Numbered from the stretch's first letter, positions 50,565 through 60,450 are shown. The stretch: 64,000 bases of DNA from Flagellimonas amphidinii (GCF_013090115.1 NZ_JABFNN010000037.1:62001-126000), one strand, 5' to 3'. The notes: generated by a model from the sequence alone, not told the origin. Program-made: numbers and translations.

Positions 50565-52980
50565 TGACCATTATCCCATTTTATCCATCAAGGATAATAT
50601 CACCCTTTCCAATACAGGGGATATCATTCTCTGTTATGCCCTGGAACTCCCTGAAATTTTCACTTTGTCGAAAGAGGATTACGTCAATCTGCAAGATTTC
50701 TGGTATAGAACCATCAAATATCTACCCGCCCATAGTTTTGTGCACAAACAAGATATTTTCCTGAAACAGAGGTATACCGGTGATGATTTGCCGGAAAGAA
50801 CTTTTTTGCAGAGATCCACCAAGAATCATTTTTCCGGCAGACCCTTCATGGCCCATACCTCCTATCTTTTTATTGGGTACCATGGCAAGAGCGCTTTAAA
50901 GTCCAATGCGGTTTCCAACCCATTCAAGCCTTTTCCCAACCCAAAAAAAATAGTTGAGGAATTTGATGCCGATAATGCCTTTATAGGGGAAGTGGTAAAA
51001 TCCGTTGAATTCCTGAACAGTTCCAAATACATTAAGGCAATACCTCTTTATAAAGAAGAAATTGAAGCACTCATTCAGAACTATTTTAACGGTTTTGACT
51101 CTGAAAGGTTTGTCGATACGGATATGGATATTTCGATAAAGGCTTCGGGGCAGAGCTTTAATGCCATCGCTGTCGGTGAAAAAAAGGTCGGGGTCTATTC
51201 CATCAATAATATCAAGCAGTTTCCCGATTATGTGGAAATCTTCAAACTGGACAATGATTACAGTAGTAAAAAGTTCAAAATATTTAAGGGTGCTTCTGAT
51301 GATTTTGGGTTTAAAATGCCTTTTGACCATATCTATAATCAAGTCATTTTCATCGATGAGCATTCGGAACATAAGAGCCATCTTGAATCCAGAAGGGAAC
51401 ATCTTATTGGGGCAAGTGGTTTTGGTACAGATAATGAAACTGCTGCCGAGGACTTGACCGATTATCTCAAGGAACTCTCGAAAGATGAAAGCAAAAAAAT
51501 AGTACGGGGCCACAGCAATATTATTTTTTATGCTGATACGGATGTGGCGTTTGAAAAAAACAGCAACTTGATTTCCACAGTGTATCGTTCCTTGGATTTC
51601 AAACCACACTATCCACATAAAAGCGGTATACAGGAAGTTTATGTTAAATCGCTATTTCCCTATGTCTCAACATTGCACAGCAATAATCTGTTTCGTACAG
51701 AGCTGCAAAATGCCCTAACGCTTTTTTTGAACATTACCTCTTATAAATCGGATGATGATGGGGTGGTTTTCTCTGATAGGATTTTCAATATTCCCATTAA
51801 AAGGGATATAAGGGACGAAGCCAAAAAAAGGATTAAGGCATGGAACTTTTTTGTTTTTGCACCCACGGGTGAAGGGAAGTCTGTTCTTTCTCAGCACATC
51901 TTCCGGCAATTGAACGAACAGGGAAAAAAGTTGGTCATCTTTGATATTGGCGGTTCCTTCAAAAAGTTGTCCTATCTCGTTCCAGAGAACAAATCCATTT
52001 TTTTCTCATATGAACATGGAAAACCCTTGGGACTTAATCCCTTTCATGTGACTGATATTACCCAAATGGGGGTGGATAAGAAAAACTCACTCTCTGAATT
52101 TATTTTCAATCTCTGGCAACCGGATAAACTTATTGATAATGGTCAAAGAACCATTATCAACAAACTTTTGGATGTCTATTATACCAATGTGGACAAAGCG
52201 CATTCTTTTCCCAATTTTTATAAGTTCTTGGAGGTCAACAAAACGGATATATTGTCGAAACTCCATATCGATGAGCGCTTTTTTGACCTCCAATCCCTTT
52301 TGTTGCTCACTGAACCTTATGTAAGGGGCGAATACAGTTTTTTGTTCGATGATACCGAGGATTTCAGCCATCAAATGGAAGACAAGGACTTGATAATTTT
52401 TGAGTTCGAAAAAGCAAACGAAAATGTCATTTTATTGTCGCTCTTGTTACAACTGGGCAATGAGGCCGTCAACAAGGTTGTTTTGGAAGATAGGAGCATT
52501 GACGGAGTGGTCTTTTACGATGAGCTGGCCAAGTTCATCAAGGACAATGGTATTCGAAACCGTGTCACCCATTACTACCAGACCAACCGTAAACATTCCG
52601 CTTCTGTGGGAACTGCGCTGCAAACCCCTGACCAATTGCCTGTTGGGCCCGATACCAATGCCATGATTGAAAATTCACAAGTACTATATATCCTCCATAA
52701 TGATAAGGGCTATCAACCCATAGTGGACCGTTTCAATCTTTCTGAACACCAGCACAACATATTAAAATCCATAACCCCCAATCTAAAGGCCAAGAATCCC
52801 TATACGGAGTTTGCACTCATTATCGGAAAAGAAATATGGATTATGCGGTTGGAGCTATCCAGGGAAAGCTTCCTGGCCTACCAGACCGATGGGAAGGATT
52901 ATAACGCCATCATGGAACTTTTTGAAGCTACTGGAGATATGGAAGCTGCTATCACCGATTACATGCAAAAAATAAATTGA
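50545..52980 (+). CDS. VirB4/TraG-like conjugation ATPase
   Basis: The 811-residue protein (GTG start inside the preceding gene) is the motor of the secretion channel. Walker A is APTGEGKS (439-446) in NFFVFAPTGEGKSVLSQHIF. Walker B region is IDGVVFYDELAKFIKDNG. KLVIFDIGGSFKKLSYLVP and HYYQTNRKHSASVGTALQTPDQL are typical of the Bacteroidetes TraG group. Length and motifs are complete. Confidence 0.93.
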   Translation: MEKINLSDHYPILSIKDNITLSNTGDIILCYALELPEIFTLSKEDYVNLQDFWYRTIKYLPAHSFVHKQDIFLKQRYTGDDLPERTFLQRSTKNHFSGRPFMAHTSYLFIGYHGKSALKSNAVSNPFKPFPNPKKIVEEFDADNAFIGEVVKSVEFLNSSKYIKAIPLYKEEIEALIQNYFNGFDSERFVDTDMDISIKASGQSFNAIAVGEKKVGVYSINNIKQFPDYVEIFKLDNDYSSKKFKIFKGASDDFGFKMPFDHIYNQVIFIDEHSEHKSHLESRREHLIGASGFGTDNETAAEDLTDYLKELSKDESKKIVRGHSNIIFYADTDVAFEKNSNLISTVYRSLDFKPHYPHKSGIQEVYVKSLFPYVSTLHSNNLFRTELQNALTLFLNITSYKSDDDGVVFSDRIFNIPIKRDIRDEAKKRIKAWNFFVFAPTGEGKSVLSQHIFRQLNEQGKKLVIFDIGGSFKKLSYLVPENKSIFFSYEHGKPLGLNPFHVTDITQMGVDKKNSLSEFIFNLWQPDKLIDNGQRTIINKLLDVYYTNVDKAHSFPNFYKFLEVNKTDILSKLHIDERFFDLQSLLLLTEPYVRGEYSFLFDDTEDFSHQMEDKDLIIFEFEKANENVILLSLLLQLGNEAVNKVVLEDRSIDGVVFYDELAKFIKDNGIRNRVTHYYQTNRKHSASVGTALQTPDQLPVGPDTNAMIENSQVLYILHNDKGYQPIVDRFNLSEHQHNILKSITPNLKAKNPYTEFALIIGKEIWIMRLELSRESFLAYQTDGKDYNAIMELFEATGDMEAAITDYMQKIN

Positions 52981-53000
52981 ATCCATAAAGTCAAACAATC

Positions 53001-53564
53001 ATGAAAACCAAATTACTCGTCTCCCTGGTCATTTTTGGCTCCTTCTATCAAGGGTTTTGCCAAATGGTGGTCAATGATACTCAGGCCAACGCCTCCCTCT
53101 TAAAACAGATTGCCCAGAGCGTCAAAACCGTGGAACAGACCACAAAGACCGTGAAGCTTTTGAAAGAGACCAAAGAAATGTATGACGACATCAATTCGGC
53201 GCTGCAGACCTTTGGGTACATTACCGATATGACCAATGTTACCACACAGATATTGCAAAACACAGGTAGTTTTTTAAAAGAGATTCAGGCCACCAATATG
53301 TTCTCTGACAAAGAAATGGGCATTATCTCAGGTCAATTTTCTAGAGGTATGGAAAGGGGAAACACAATCTTAAAAGTTGCCAATGACCTTTTAAGTGGTG
53401 GTATTTTTAAAATGAACGATGCTGAACGTCTTGCCCTTTTGAAACAATCCAGACAAGAACTTAATGAGGCTCTGATAGATACTCGCATTTCTCGTAAAAA
53501 ATATCTGCGAATAGCTGAAAAAAGAGCATTGCGACAATACTTTGCCAATTCCAAAAATAAATAG
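53001..53564 (+). CDS. VirB5-like conjugal transfer protein
   Basis: The 187-residue secreted protein has a signal peptide (IFGSFYQGFCQ) followed by long amphipathic helices (ASLLKQIAQSVKTVEQTTKTVKLLKETKEMYDDINSAL) and a basic end. Secreted coiled-coil proteins between the B4 and B6 genes usually fill the VirB5/TraI-like position. The assignment rests on position and helix pattern. Confidence 0.7.
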   Translation: MKTKLLVSLVIFGSFYQGFCQMVVNDTQANASLLKQIAQSVKTVEQTTKTVKLLKETKEMYDDINSALQTFGYITDMTNVTTQILQNTGSFLKEIQATNMFSDKEMGIISGQFSRGMERGNTILKVANDLLSGGIFKMNDAERLALLKQSRQELNEALIDTRISRKKYLRIAEKRALRQYFANSKNK

Positions 53565-53566
53565 TC

Positions 53567-54367
53567 ATGGATATTTCTTATGAGGTGATCTTAAAGCTGT
53601 ATCAAGACTTCTTTAGCCAAAAACTGTACTTAAATGACATTACCAATGCTCTCAAAGTTTTGGCCATCATCTTTTTTCTGTTGAACGTCTATACTGGTAT
53701 GTTCAGTAGAATGACTTCGTTCGGACAGGCCAAGCTTCCCTTTGATGAAAAGAAATTGCTCTCTTCTATTGCAATGGTTTTGGTTCTTATTTTTTATGAT
53801 AAGCTACTTGGTTATTTAGACTCGCTGCTATTGGGACTTGACCAAACGTACAATGAATTTTCCCCCACGCTCTATAATTTTCCCAAAAATGAACAAATTG
53901 AACAGGACGGTGACGGGGGTATTTTGGATTACGCCGCAATGCTTAAGGAGTTTGCAACGGAAGCTTTGCACATTTTTGCTGACCCTACCTATATATTTTT
54001 AATGTTCTTGGAGGGAATCGCATGGATTGTGGATACCGTTATATACGGTGTCTTTCTCTTGGAACGCTTCTTTTTTATAGGTCTGCTAAAAGTCCTTGGG
54101 GCCATTGCTATTGTATTGGCCGTTTTTGAAAAGTTCCGGGATCTCTTCTACAAATGGATTAAACTTTATATCGCGATTTATCTGTTGATTTTCCCATTTT
54201 TCTTGATCATTGGGTTTGGCTCATTCGTTACCGATTTCTTCAAAGAAAATTTTGATATGCCAGTTGTTGGTACCCAAATCAATGTAGTTATTCTGTGCAC
54301 CATGATTTGGTTAAAACTCCGCCTGTTCAAAAAGTCCTACGATCTAGTTTATAAGATATTCTCCTAA
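53567..54367 (+). CDS. VirB6/TraJ-like polytopic membrane protein
   Basis: About six membrane helices are visible in 266 residues (VLAIIFFLLNVYTGMF, SIAMVLVLIFYDKLLGYL, VDTVIYGVFLLERFFFIGLLKVLGAIAIVLAVF, LYIAIYLLIFPFFLIIGFGSF, VVILCTMIWLKL). Position 2 bases after the B5-like gene and before the B8-like gene supports a VirB6/TraJ role in the inner-membrane channel. Confidence 0.8.
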   Translation: MDISYEVILKLYQDFFSQKLYLNDITNALKVLAIIFFLLNVYTGMFSRMTSFGQAKLPFDEKKLLSSIAMVLVLIFYDKLLGYLDSLLLGLDQTYNEFSPTLYNFPKNEQIEQDGDGGILDYAAMLKEFATEALHIFADPTYIFLMFLEGIAWIVDTVIYGVFLLERFFFIGLLKVLGAIAIVLAVFEKFRDLFYKWIKLYIAIYLLIFPFFLIIGFGSFVTDFFKENFDMPVVGTQINVVILCTMIWLKLRLFKKSYDLVYKIFS

Positions 54368-54378
54368 ACCCAAATCCT

Positions 54379-54987
54379 ATGAAAGAAGTTAAACATGACA
54401 TTTACAAAAACCTGAAACGCAATAATCTCATTGTTTGGGCCATGACCGTATTGTGTGCCTCTGTGGCCATGTATTCGGTCTATATGTCCAACAAAGCTGC
54501 TGCCAATGCGGAACGATTTGTCTATGGGATTTCCTCCAACGAAAAGTTGCTCCCTTTGGAACAAATCGAAAAAGCGGAAATCAAACAGATTTTAAAAAAA
54601 GCGCACATTGAACACTTCCTCAATAATTTCTATGCCTATGACCAATGGAACTATAAAAAAAGAATTGAGAAGGCGCTCTGGCTCATTGATGAATCTGGTA
54701 AAGGTCTTTATAACCATTATAAACAAAGTGGTTATTACAACCGGATGATACAGACAACATCGAGCCAATCCATAGCATCTTCTGAAATCGTCATTGATGG
54801 GGATGGAAATTTTCAAGCCTCTGCCATTATAGCCATCAACAAGGCCAACCAAGAGGAGCCGAAACGGTATGTGCTCAAAGTTGCAGGGAAATTGAAACAG
54901 GTTTCCCAGAACTATCCTTTGAATCCTTACGGCTACCTCATTCTAGATTTTAAAGAAATATCCAAAAAACAAATAAAAGATGAATGA
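54379..54987 (+). CDS. VirB8/TraK-like protein
   Basis: The 202-residue bitopic protein has one N-terminal helix (NNLIVWAMTVLCASVAMYSVYMSN) and a periplasmic domain with the TraK-like ending QEEPKRYVLKVAGKLKQVSQNYPLNPYGYLILDFKEI, matching Bacteroidetes TraK. It overlaps the next gene by 8 bases. Confidence 0.85.
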   Translation: MKEVKHDIYKNLKRNNLIVWAMTVLCASVAMYSVYMSNKAAANAERFVYGISSNEKLLPLEQIEKAEIKQILKKAHIEHFLNNFYAYDQWNYKKRIEKALWLIDESGKGLYNHYKQSGYYNRMIQTTSSQSIASSEIVIDGDGNFQASAIIAINKANQEEPKRYVLKVAGKLKQVSQNYPLNPYGYLILDFKEISKKQIKDE

Positions 54988-55918
54988 ACTATTAGAGAAA
55001 TTTAAAAACATGGAACCCAAACAGCGCATAGTTATTGTTCTTGGGGTTCTTTTTATTCTGACCTCTCCGCTATTGTTCATGGGCGGGGATGGATCTGAAA
55101 ACGAAGATTTTGAAGAATTTGAAACTCCTGAAAACAGGGACAAAATAGAGGATTACAATTCAAAATTAGAAGCTTATGACGATAACTCTAAAAATGATGA
55201 TAGCCCGTCGATTGAATTTAATCTGGATGATTTTAAGGAGGATGAGGACGAAGAGGAGGCTATGGAAAGGGAAATTGATTCCATGATGAACCTGAACAAA
55301 AGAGCGGATGCTCCAAGGGCTAATCCTCAAAAGGTGGGTCATCGTTCTTCTGCTGGCGGTGCTCCTGCCCGTGGTCATTCCGCTTCCCCCGACAATAACA
55401 AAGCTCAGGTCAACAAGAATGTTGGTAAAGAGTTCGATGCCTTTTTTACTGCTGCTCCTAAAAGTCAATCTTCCAGTGATGCTGCGACTTCACAAACAGA
55501 CCCCTTCATTTTTGCGGTTATCCATGGAGATCATACCATAAAGCAAGGGGAGCGGGTCAAATTGAGACTTACCCAAAAGGCCACCATTGCAGGGATGGAA
55601 TTTGACCAGAACAGTTATGTGTATGCATTCCCTTCCTTTCAGAACAATAGGGTGCTCTTGACCATAACCTCCATCAACCATGTTCCTGTTAGCATTTCTG
55701 CTTACGATACTGAGGATAGTGCTTTGGGACTTTATGTCAAAGGGGCCAGAATGGTTGGTGAAGTTGTGGACGAAAGCTCTAAAGATGCCGTGGATGATGT
55801 GGATGTGGGCGGTGTTCCCGTTGGCTCGACAATCAAAAAGGTATTCCAGAAGAAGCAGGAACAGCCCACCGTCACATTGTTGAACAATACAAAATTAATC
55901 CTGAAACCCAAATCATAA
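54980..55918 (+). CDS. VirB10/TraM-like protein
   Basis: A single N-terminal helix (IVIVLGVLFILTSPLLFMGG) is followed by a long acidic linker (about residues 36-105). A C-terminal domain follows with FIFAVIHGDHTIKQGERVKLRLTQKATIAGMEFDQNSYVYAFPSFQNNRVLLTI, the TraM/VirB10 signature of Bacteroidetes elements. It spans the envelope and links inner and outer complexes. The TraN gene starts at its final base. Confidence 0.9.
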   Translation: MNELLEKFKNMEPKQRIVIVLGVLFILTSPLLFMGGDGSENEDFEEFETPENRDKIEDYNSKLEAYDDNSKNDDSPSIEFNLDDFKEDEDEEEAMEREIDSMMNLNKRADAPRANPQKVGHRSSAGGAPARGHSASPDNNKAQVNKNVGKEFDAFFTAAPKSQSSSDAATSQTDPFIFAVIHGDHTIKQGERVKLRLTQKATIAGMEFDQNSYVYAFPSFQNNRVLLTITSINHVPVSISAYDTEDSALGLYVKGARMVGEVVDESSKDAVDDVDVGGVPVGSTIKKVFQKKQEQPTVTLLNNTKLILKPKS

Positions 55919-56811
55919 TGAACAAGCTATTTCTTTTTATTTCTTTTTTTAGTCTTGGGCTTTTTGCCCAACAAGAAAAACAGGCCATTGAGGCCACCAC
56001 GGACAAAAATGTGTTCCTGTTCTTCCCTTCTCCTATTTCCAAAGCTTTATCGGGCAATGGGGATTTCAAGTTTGGTTATAACACCCAGACTGCAGAAAAG
56101 TTCGGGGTGCTCAAGGCCGTTTCCTCAGAAGGGGAAAGTACCTTGCATGTGATAACCGAGGATGGAACAGTCTATTCCTTTATTGTCCGCTATGCCCCGA
56201 ATCCTTCGCAGTTTGAATATTTTCTGGATGGTTCTAAAGCGGTCGGTAATCTAAGCGATAGAGAAGCCAACAAGGGTAAAAATGCGGTTATGGCCATGGA
56301 TGGCACTGTAAATCCCGAGGGCGTAAAGATTACCGAGGACAGTTATTATAAGGCCAGCAAAGAACAAAAAAACCTGGAGCTGGAGTTTTGTAAAAATCTC
56401 ATTGATCAAGAGGATTATTATAAAAACATCTACCGCACCAAAAACAATATGCTCCTTAAACTGTCCAATATCGGGTATAGGAACAATAAGACCTTTATGG
56501 TGGTGACCATCGAAAATAAATCCTCGGTCGATTACGACCTGAACTTTATCCAGTTCAACAAGATTGCCAAGAAAGCCAGTAAAAAATCCAACTATCAGGC
56601 CATTGAGATTAAATCTTTGGAAGACTCCAATTACCAGACCTTCGATAGAATTGATGCCTTTTCCACCCGCAAGGCCGTCTATGTGTTTGACAAATTGTCC
56701 ATTGACAAGAATAAACTGATAAATATTGAAATCAATGAGATGCAAGGTGAACGAAACCTTGAATTGCCCATTGGTTACAGAATTATAAATAATCCAAATA
56801 CTAATTTTTAA
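55918..56811 (+). CDS. VirB9/TraN-like protein (DUF4138)
   Basis: The 297-residue secreted protein has a signal peptide (FFSLGLFAQ). An N-terminal beta-sandwich follows (KNVFLFFPSPISKALSGNGDFKFGYN...ESTLHVITEDGTVYSFIVRYAPNPSQFEYFL), then a C-terminal domain (LLKLSNIGYRNNKTFMVVTIENKSSVDYDLNFIQFNK). These match TraN/DUF4138, the VirB9 counterpart. Confidence 0.9.
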   Translation: MNKLFLFISFFSLGLFAQQEKQAIEATTDKNVFLFFPSPISKALSGNGDFKFGYNTQTAEKFGVLKAVSSEGESTLHVITEDGTVYSFIVRYAPNPSQFEYFLDGSKAVGNLSDREANKGKNAVMAMDGTVNPEGVKITEDSYYKASKEQKNLELEFCKNLIDQEDYYKNIYRTKNNMLLKLSNIGYRNNKTFMVVTIENKSSVDYDLNFIQFNKIAKKASKKSNYQAIEIKSLEDSNYQTFDRIDAFSTRKAVYVFDKLSIDKNKLINIEINEMQGERNLELPIGYRIINNPNTNF

Positions 56812-56816
56812 TTCTT

Positions 56817-57377
56817 ATGCTTATGATGAAAAACAAATTGAATTTTTTGACCCTTATTGCCCTATTGGGCGTTGCCTTTACAGGACACGCCCAAAGGAGC
56901 AAATCGGCCTTCGGGGTTTCCGGGGGCTATGTGCCCGATGGCTTCGGGATTGAAGCTTCTTTTAACCATTATCATAACCGTACCGATTTTATCAAAATCG
57001 CCACTTTGGCCACTTTGGCCAATGAGCCTTTTGATGCGGATCTGGAAATCCCTTACCAAAACTATTTGCTCAATGCGGGCTATTATACCGCTTTGATGCA
57101 AAGTCCCTCTTCGGGGATGACATTTGCTGTTGGTGCGGGTATCTCCTTTGGTTATGAAAGCATCAACAATGGTGAGCAACAACTGTCCAATGGTTCGGTC
57201 ATCCTCTCTGAGAGTGGCTTTGTCTACGGTTTGACCGCAGGGGCTGATTATGATGTCTTTTTAAGCAGCTCCATTTCCTTGTTTGTTCCTATCAATTTTA
57301 TTTACCAATTCAATAGCGATATGGGCAACAATTTAATCTATGGCGGCCTTGGCCTTCGCTATTCGCTGACCCAATAA
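56817..57377 (+). CDS. TraO-like outer-membrane beta-barrel protein
   Basis: The 186-residue protein has a signal peptide (LIALLGVAFTGHAQ) and alternating strands: GVSGGYVPDGFGIEASFNHYHNR, LLNAGYYTALMQSPSSGMTFAVGAGISFGYESI and the C-terminal IYGGLGLRYSL. Conjugal transfer protein TraO has this position and size in related elements. It probably helps anchor the channel in the outer membrane. Confidence 0.8.
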   Translation: MLMMKNKLNFLTLIALLGVAFTGHAQRSKSAFGVSGGYVPDGFGIEASFNHYHNRTDFIKIATLATLANEPFDADLEIPYQNYLLNAGYYTALMQSPSSGMTFAVGAGISFGYESINNGEQQLSNGSVILSESGFVYGLTAGADYDVFLSSSISLFVPINFIYQFNSDMGNNLIYGGLGLRYSLTQ

Positions 57378-57410
57378 TCTTTAATCTTTTAATCAATTTT
57401 TTGTTTTATT

Positions 57411-59132
57411 ATGAAGTCAATTAATCTTTTATCGTCAATTCTTTTTGCCTTGGTGCTCTTTGTTTCTTGTTCCAAGGAATCTGAGGTGGTTTCCAGTTTT
57501 TCCTTTTCGCTTTCGGAAACACATGCTGAAACTACCACCGTCAACCTCTTTAATGAAACCCTCATAAGGGTCATTCCTGAAAAAGTCGTGTCCTCCGTCG
57601 TTTATGAGGTCAAATACGAGGTGGAATCCGGGAGTGGTAAATTTTATGATGCTGATGGTAACCCCATCCCCAAAAGCTCCTATCTTCCCATTTCTGCTCT
57701 GGAAACGTCAATGTCCTACAGTTCTTCGGTTATCGGGGAAGAGAGTGTTAGGGTATATGTACGGGATAGCGAGGGAAAGGAGGAAAATATCCTTTTGGTC
57801 TACAATTTCGTGCACAACGATTTCACGGTCGAATTTTCTGCTCCCTTCTCCGTGGCCAAGGTCAAAGACCGAGTACCTTTGACCATCAGTTTGTTCAATA
57901 ATGGAGTGGATGATAATGTCAGCTTTGAAAGGGCAATTTTCATTACGCAGGGGTCTGCCGATATGTATTTGCCAGGATCTGACCAAAAAGTGGCCTTGGA
58001 TACCTATGAGGAGGTCCAACCGGGCACTTTTTCCTTTGAAGCTTCATTTGCCGACCTTGGCGAAGCGACAATTAAAGTAAGCGTAAAGGATAGTAATAAT
58101 CAAATTGTAGAAAAGACCCTAAATTTTACCATTGAGGAAATTGATGTCTCTTTTTCTGCCACAAGTGACAAAAACGAGGTGGCTTTTGGTGATGCCAACG
58201 ATATTTTCTTTACCGTCTCTGAGAATGGGGGTTCTGGGGGACAATATCAGCTTAAATATGAGATGGTGGAGGGTGATATTGATTTGTTCTTTAATAATCA
58301 GCCCATCAACCCCGGTGTTTTTTATGATGTGTTGCCCGGTGCTTTTACTTGGGAAGCCCTTGCCAATTATGAAAATGATGTGGAGATAGTATTCACGCTA
58401 AAAAATCAATTCGGTGCGGAGTTGACCAATAATGTTACTTTCTCTGTCATCAAAAATGAGTTGAGCATTGAAACTGTTCCTTTGGCTTTCCAAACGGTTG
58501 TCGACAATAAAATTGAAATGACTACTACTATCTCTGAAAGTCCTACTACCTCATTTCCTTATATACTCAGCTTCTCTTCTAATGGTGGTGGTACTATTGA
58601 ATATGCTGGTGTTTCCTATGAGGAAGGTGTTCCCTTTACTATTGCTCAACAAGAATTTTCCTTGTTCTATAATCCGCTATCTGCCGGCAACCATGAGGTT
58701 ACCTTTACCTTGCAAAACCAACAGGGAACCATTGCTGAGGATTCTCAAATATTTAATGTTGGTTTGCCCGGGTTTTCCGTGAATTTGGATGTTCCTGCCA
58801 ATGTTACTCCTGGTGGTGGTTCAACCAATTCAATGGGTTTTTCTTTAGAAATTATTCCCGATACTGAAGGACAGGTGTTCGAGATGATGCAGGTGGATTT
58901 TGATGAGCAAATACAAGCCTATACCGTCAAAGTGCCTGATCAACTTCTTTTTACTTTTACGTACTATGTTGAAAATGAATACGGCCCTCTTGAGTCTTTG
59001 GTTACCAGTGGCAGTATAACCGATGGATTCTATATAGAAAACGATACGGATGGTTTCTTTTTGACCTTGTTCATCAAAAATCAATATGGCCATGTGGTGG
59101 AAGTGCCTGTCAGCGTCCCTTATGTTAACTGA
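57411..59132 (+). CDS. Enlarged TraQ-like lipoprotein with five repeated beta-domains
   Basis: The protein (573 residues) has a lipoprotein signal (LVLFVSCSKE). Five tandem units of roughly 100-120 residues follow, each ending in a strand-turn-strand pattern: VYVRDSEGKEENILLVYNFV (115-134), VSVKDSNNQIVEKTLNFTI (223-241), VFTLKNQFGAELTNNVTFSV (327-346), TFTLQNQQGTIAEDSQIFNV (431-450) and TLFIKNQYGHVVEVPVSVPYV (552-572). The units look like Ig-type domains similar to DUF3872 TraQ, which normally has one. As last gene of the tra operon it may extend from the cell surface. Confidence 0.7.
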   Translation: MKSINLLSSILFALVLFVSCSKESEVVSSFSFSLSETHAETTTVNLFNETLIRVIPEKVVSSVVYEVKYEVESGSGKFYDADGNPIPKSSYLPISALETSMSYSSSVIGEESVRVYVRDSEGKEENILLVYNFVHNDFTVEFSAPFSVAKVKDRVPLTISLFNNGVDDNVSFERAIFITQGSADMYLPGSDQKVALDTYEEVQPGTFSFEASFADLGEATIKVSVKDSNNQIVEKTLNFTIEEIDVSFSATSDKNEVAFGDANDIFFTVSENGGSGGQYQLKYEMVEGDIDLFFNNQPINPGVFYDVLPGAFTWEALANYENDVEIVFTLKNQFGAELTNNVTFSVIKNELSIETVPLAFQTVVDNKIEMTTTISESPTTSFPYILSFSSNGGGTIEYAGVSYEEGVPFTIAQQEFSLFYNPLSAGNHEVTFTLQNQQGTIAEDSQIFNVGLPGFSVNLDVPANVTPGGGSTNSMGFSLEIIPDTEGQVFEMMQVDFDEQIQAYTVKVPDQLLFTFTYYVENEYGPLESLVTSGSITDGFYIENDTDGFFLTLFIKNQYGHVVEVPVSVPYVN

Positions 59133-59137
59133 TCATT

Positions 59138-59160
59138 GGGGGCTTTTGCCCCCTTTTTTT
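59138..59160 (+). terminator. Strong intrinsic terminator of the tra operon
   Basis: GGGGGC-TTTT-GCCCCC followed by seven T, 5 bases after the TraQ-like stop codon. Confidence 0.95.
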
Positions 59161-59207
59161 ATCTTTATACCCTGCCCCGTACATCTTACTTATCTTAATC
59201 TATCATT

Positions 59208-59648
59208 ATGAAAAAAAATGTTTTATGCTTGGCTTTCGTGGCCTTGCTTTTATGTAATTGTTCCTCTGAACCTAAAAAGGAGGGCTTTATTGGAGCTTTT
59301 GCCCAAAGCCCTAACGGTAAAGCCGACTTTCTGTTTTCCAAAGACAGAGACCTTTATTTTGTTCAATCTGTTAAAAAGGATGGTAGTTGGAGCGATAAAG
59401 ATACCTTGTCCATTGTCCCTGAAGAAAAGCTTGCCAAGACTTTTGGGGAAGCTAATCTTGATAAAGTATACCAAGGACTTTATTTTGAAAGTGGAAAGAG
59501 ATACTTTGGAGCTAAGGCTAAATTTTATTTCTATCACATTAAAAAGGATGTGAACGACCCGATGTTGAAAACAGGTTATAGATTCAATTCTATTTGGGGC
59601 AATAGAAAATCTCGTGGAGTCTTGTACAAAATCGAAGAGGAACAATGA
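59208..59648 (+). CDS. Small lipoprotein next to the transfer operon
   Basis: The 146-residue protein has a lipoprotein signal (VALLLCNCSSEP) and a beta-rich body (GKADFLFSKDRDLYFVQSVKKDGSW, YQGLYFESGKRYFGAKAKFYFY). I recognise no family. It lies after the tra terminator and so is probably transcribed separately. It could serve exclusion or another accessory function of the element. Confidence 0.65.
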   Translation: MKKNVLCLAFVALLLCNCSSEPKKEGFIGAFAQSPNGKADFLFSKDRDLYFVQSVKKDGSWSDKDTLSIVPEEKLAKTFGEANLDKVYQGLYFESGKRYFGAKAKFYFYHIKKDVNDPMLKTGYRFNSIWGNRKSRGVLYKIEEEQ

Positions 59649-59709
59649 TTATAGGGGTATTTGAGCGGGCTATCCCTGCAATCATTTATAGGTGTTTTAA
59701 GAACAGTTT

Positions 59710-59744
59710 GGGCAAGGAAGCGACCAAAGGAAGCTTCCTTGCCC
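59710..59744. terminator. 12-bp inverted repeat downstream of the small lipoprotein
   Basis: Perfect stem GGGCAAGGAAGC/GCTTCCTTGCCC with an 11-base loop. There is no T run on either side, so termination is uncertain; it may instead be a protein-binding palindrome. Confidence 0.45.
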
Positions 59745-59835
59745 TAATCGTTCCATAAGAATCCTTGTAGTGGATTTCCGCACATATCCCTAATACAACC
59801 ATTATTAATGGAGTCTTTCAACAAGATTAATGTCT

Positions 59836-60450
59836 CTATTGCGAAAAATTAAGATAATATGAAGCTATGCTTTTTAATTGATTTTTATCACAACTGACAA
59901 TATATGCAATCCCGATATCTGAATTATTCAAGTCTTTCATAACAATCACAAAATGTTCATTATCCATTCTAATGGGCGGAGAAAAACGATATGACCAGTA
60001 TTCGCTGACAAAGGAAATGAACTTCTCGTCTTCGAAACCAGAAAAGGAATGATAATTATTTTTTTTAGGGATGTTCTCTATAATTGTTCTGAAAGCTTCC
60101 TTGCCAAAATTATTGGAAATCCCATTATAGAATGAACCGCCCCTTTTTTTAGATTTTAGTATAACCTTTTTCAAATCTTTTCCCATTTGTTGATTATCTA
60201 TTAGATGCGGGTAAGGGAATTGGCTCTCAAGATATTTTTCGATGTAAGCATAGTCAACTACATCTCTCATCAACTGTACCATGAGATGTTTGATAGCCGC
60301 TTGTCTCTTTCCTGTTACTTTATCTATCAAGAAACCATTATAGGCCTCTTGGCTCGGGGATTGCTGGCCTGAACCTGAACAAACGAAAAAGAAAATCAAT
60401 ATTTTAAGTGCCCTTTTCAATTTAATAGATTGGATTATTATGGATGCCAA
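59836..60450 (-). CDS. Secreted hypothetical protein A (paralogue of the next gene)
   Basis: The frame begins at a TTG (60448-60450). A second TTG at 60418-60420 would give a cleaner signal peptide (KRALKILIFFFVCSGSGQ). The mature part has a helical region with AYIEKYLESQFPYPHLIDNQQMGKDLKKVIL and a beta-rich end with FSPPIRMDNEHFVIVMKDLN. The same two blocks occur in the upstream neighbour, so the genes are diverged duplicates. Function unknown. Confidence 0.65.
   Translation of the reverse strand: MASIIIQSIKLKRALKILIFFFVCSGSGQQSPSQEAYNGFLIDKVTGKRQAAIKHLMVQLMRDVVDYAYIEKYLESQFPYPHLIDNQQMGKDLKKVILKSKKRGGSFYNGISNNFGKEAFRTIIENIPKKNNYHSFSGFEDEKFISFVSEYWSYRFSPPIRMDNEHFVIVMKDLNNSDIGIAYIVSCDKNQLKSIASYYLNFSQ

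Noticed and set aside
59710..59744. Right attachment site of the element
   Set aside because: The palindrome has no similarity to the tRNA-Gln 3' end, and mobile-type genes continue beyond it.
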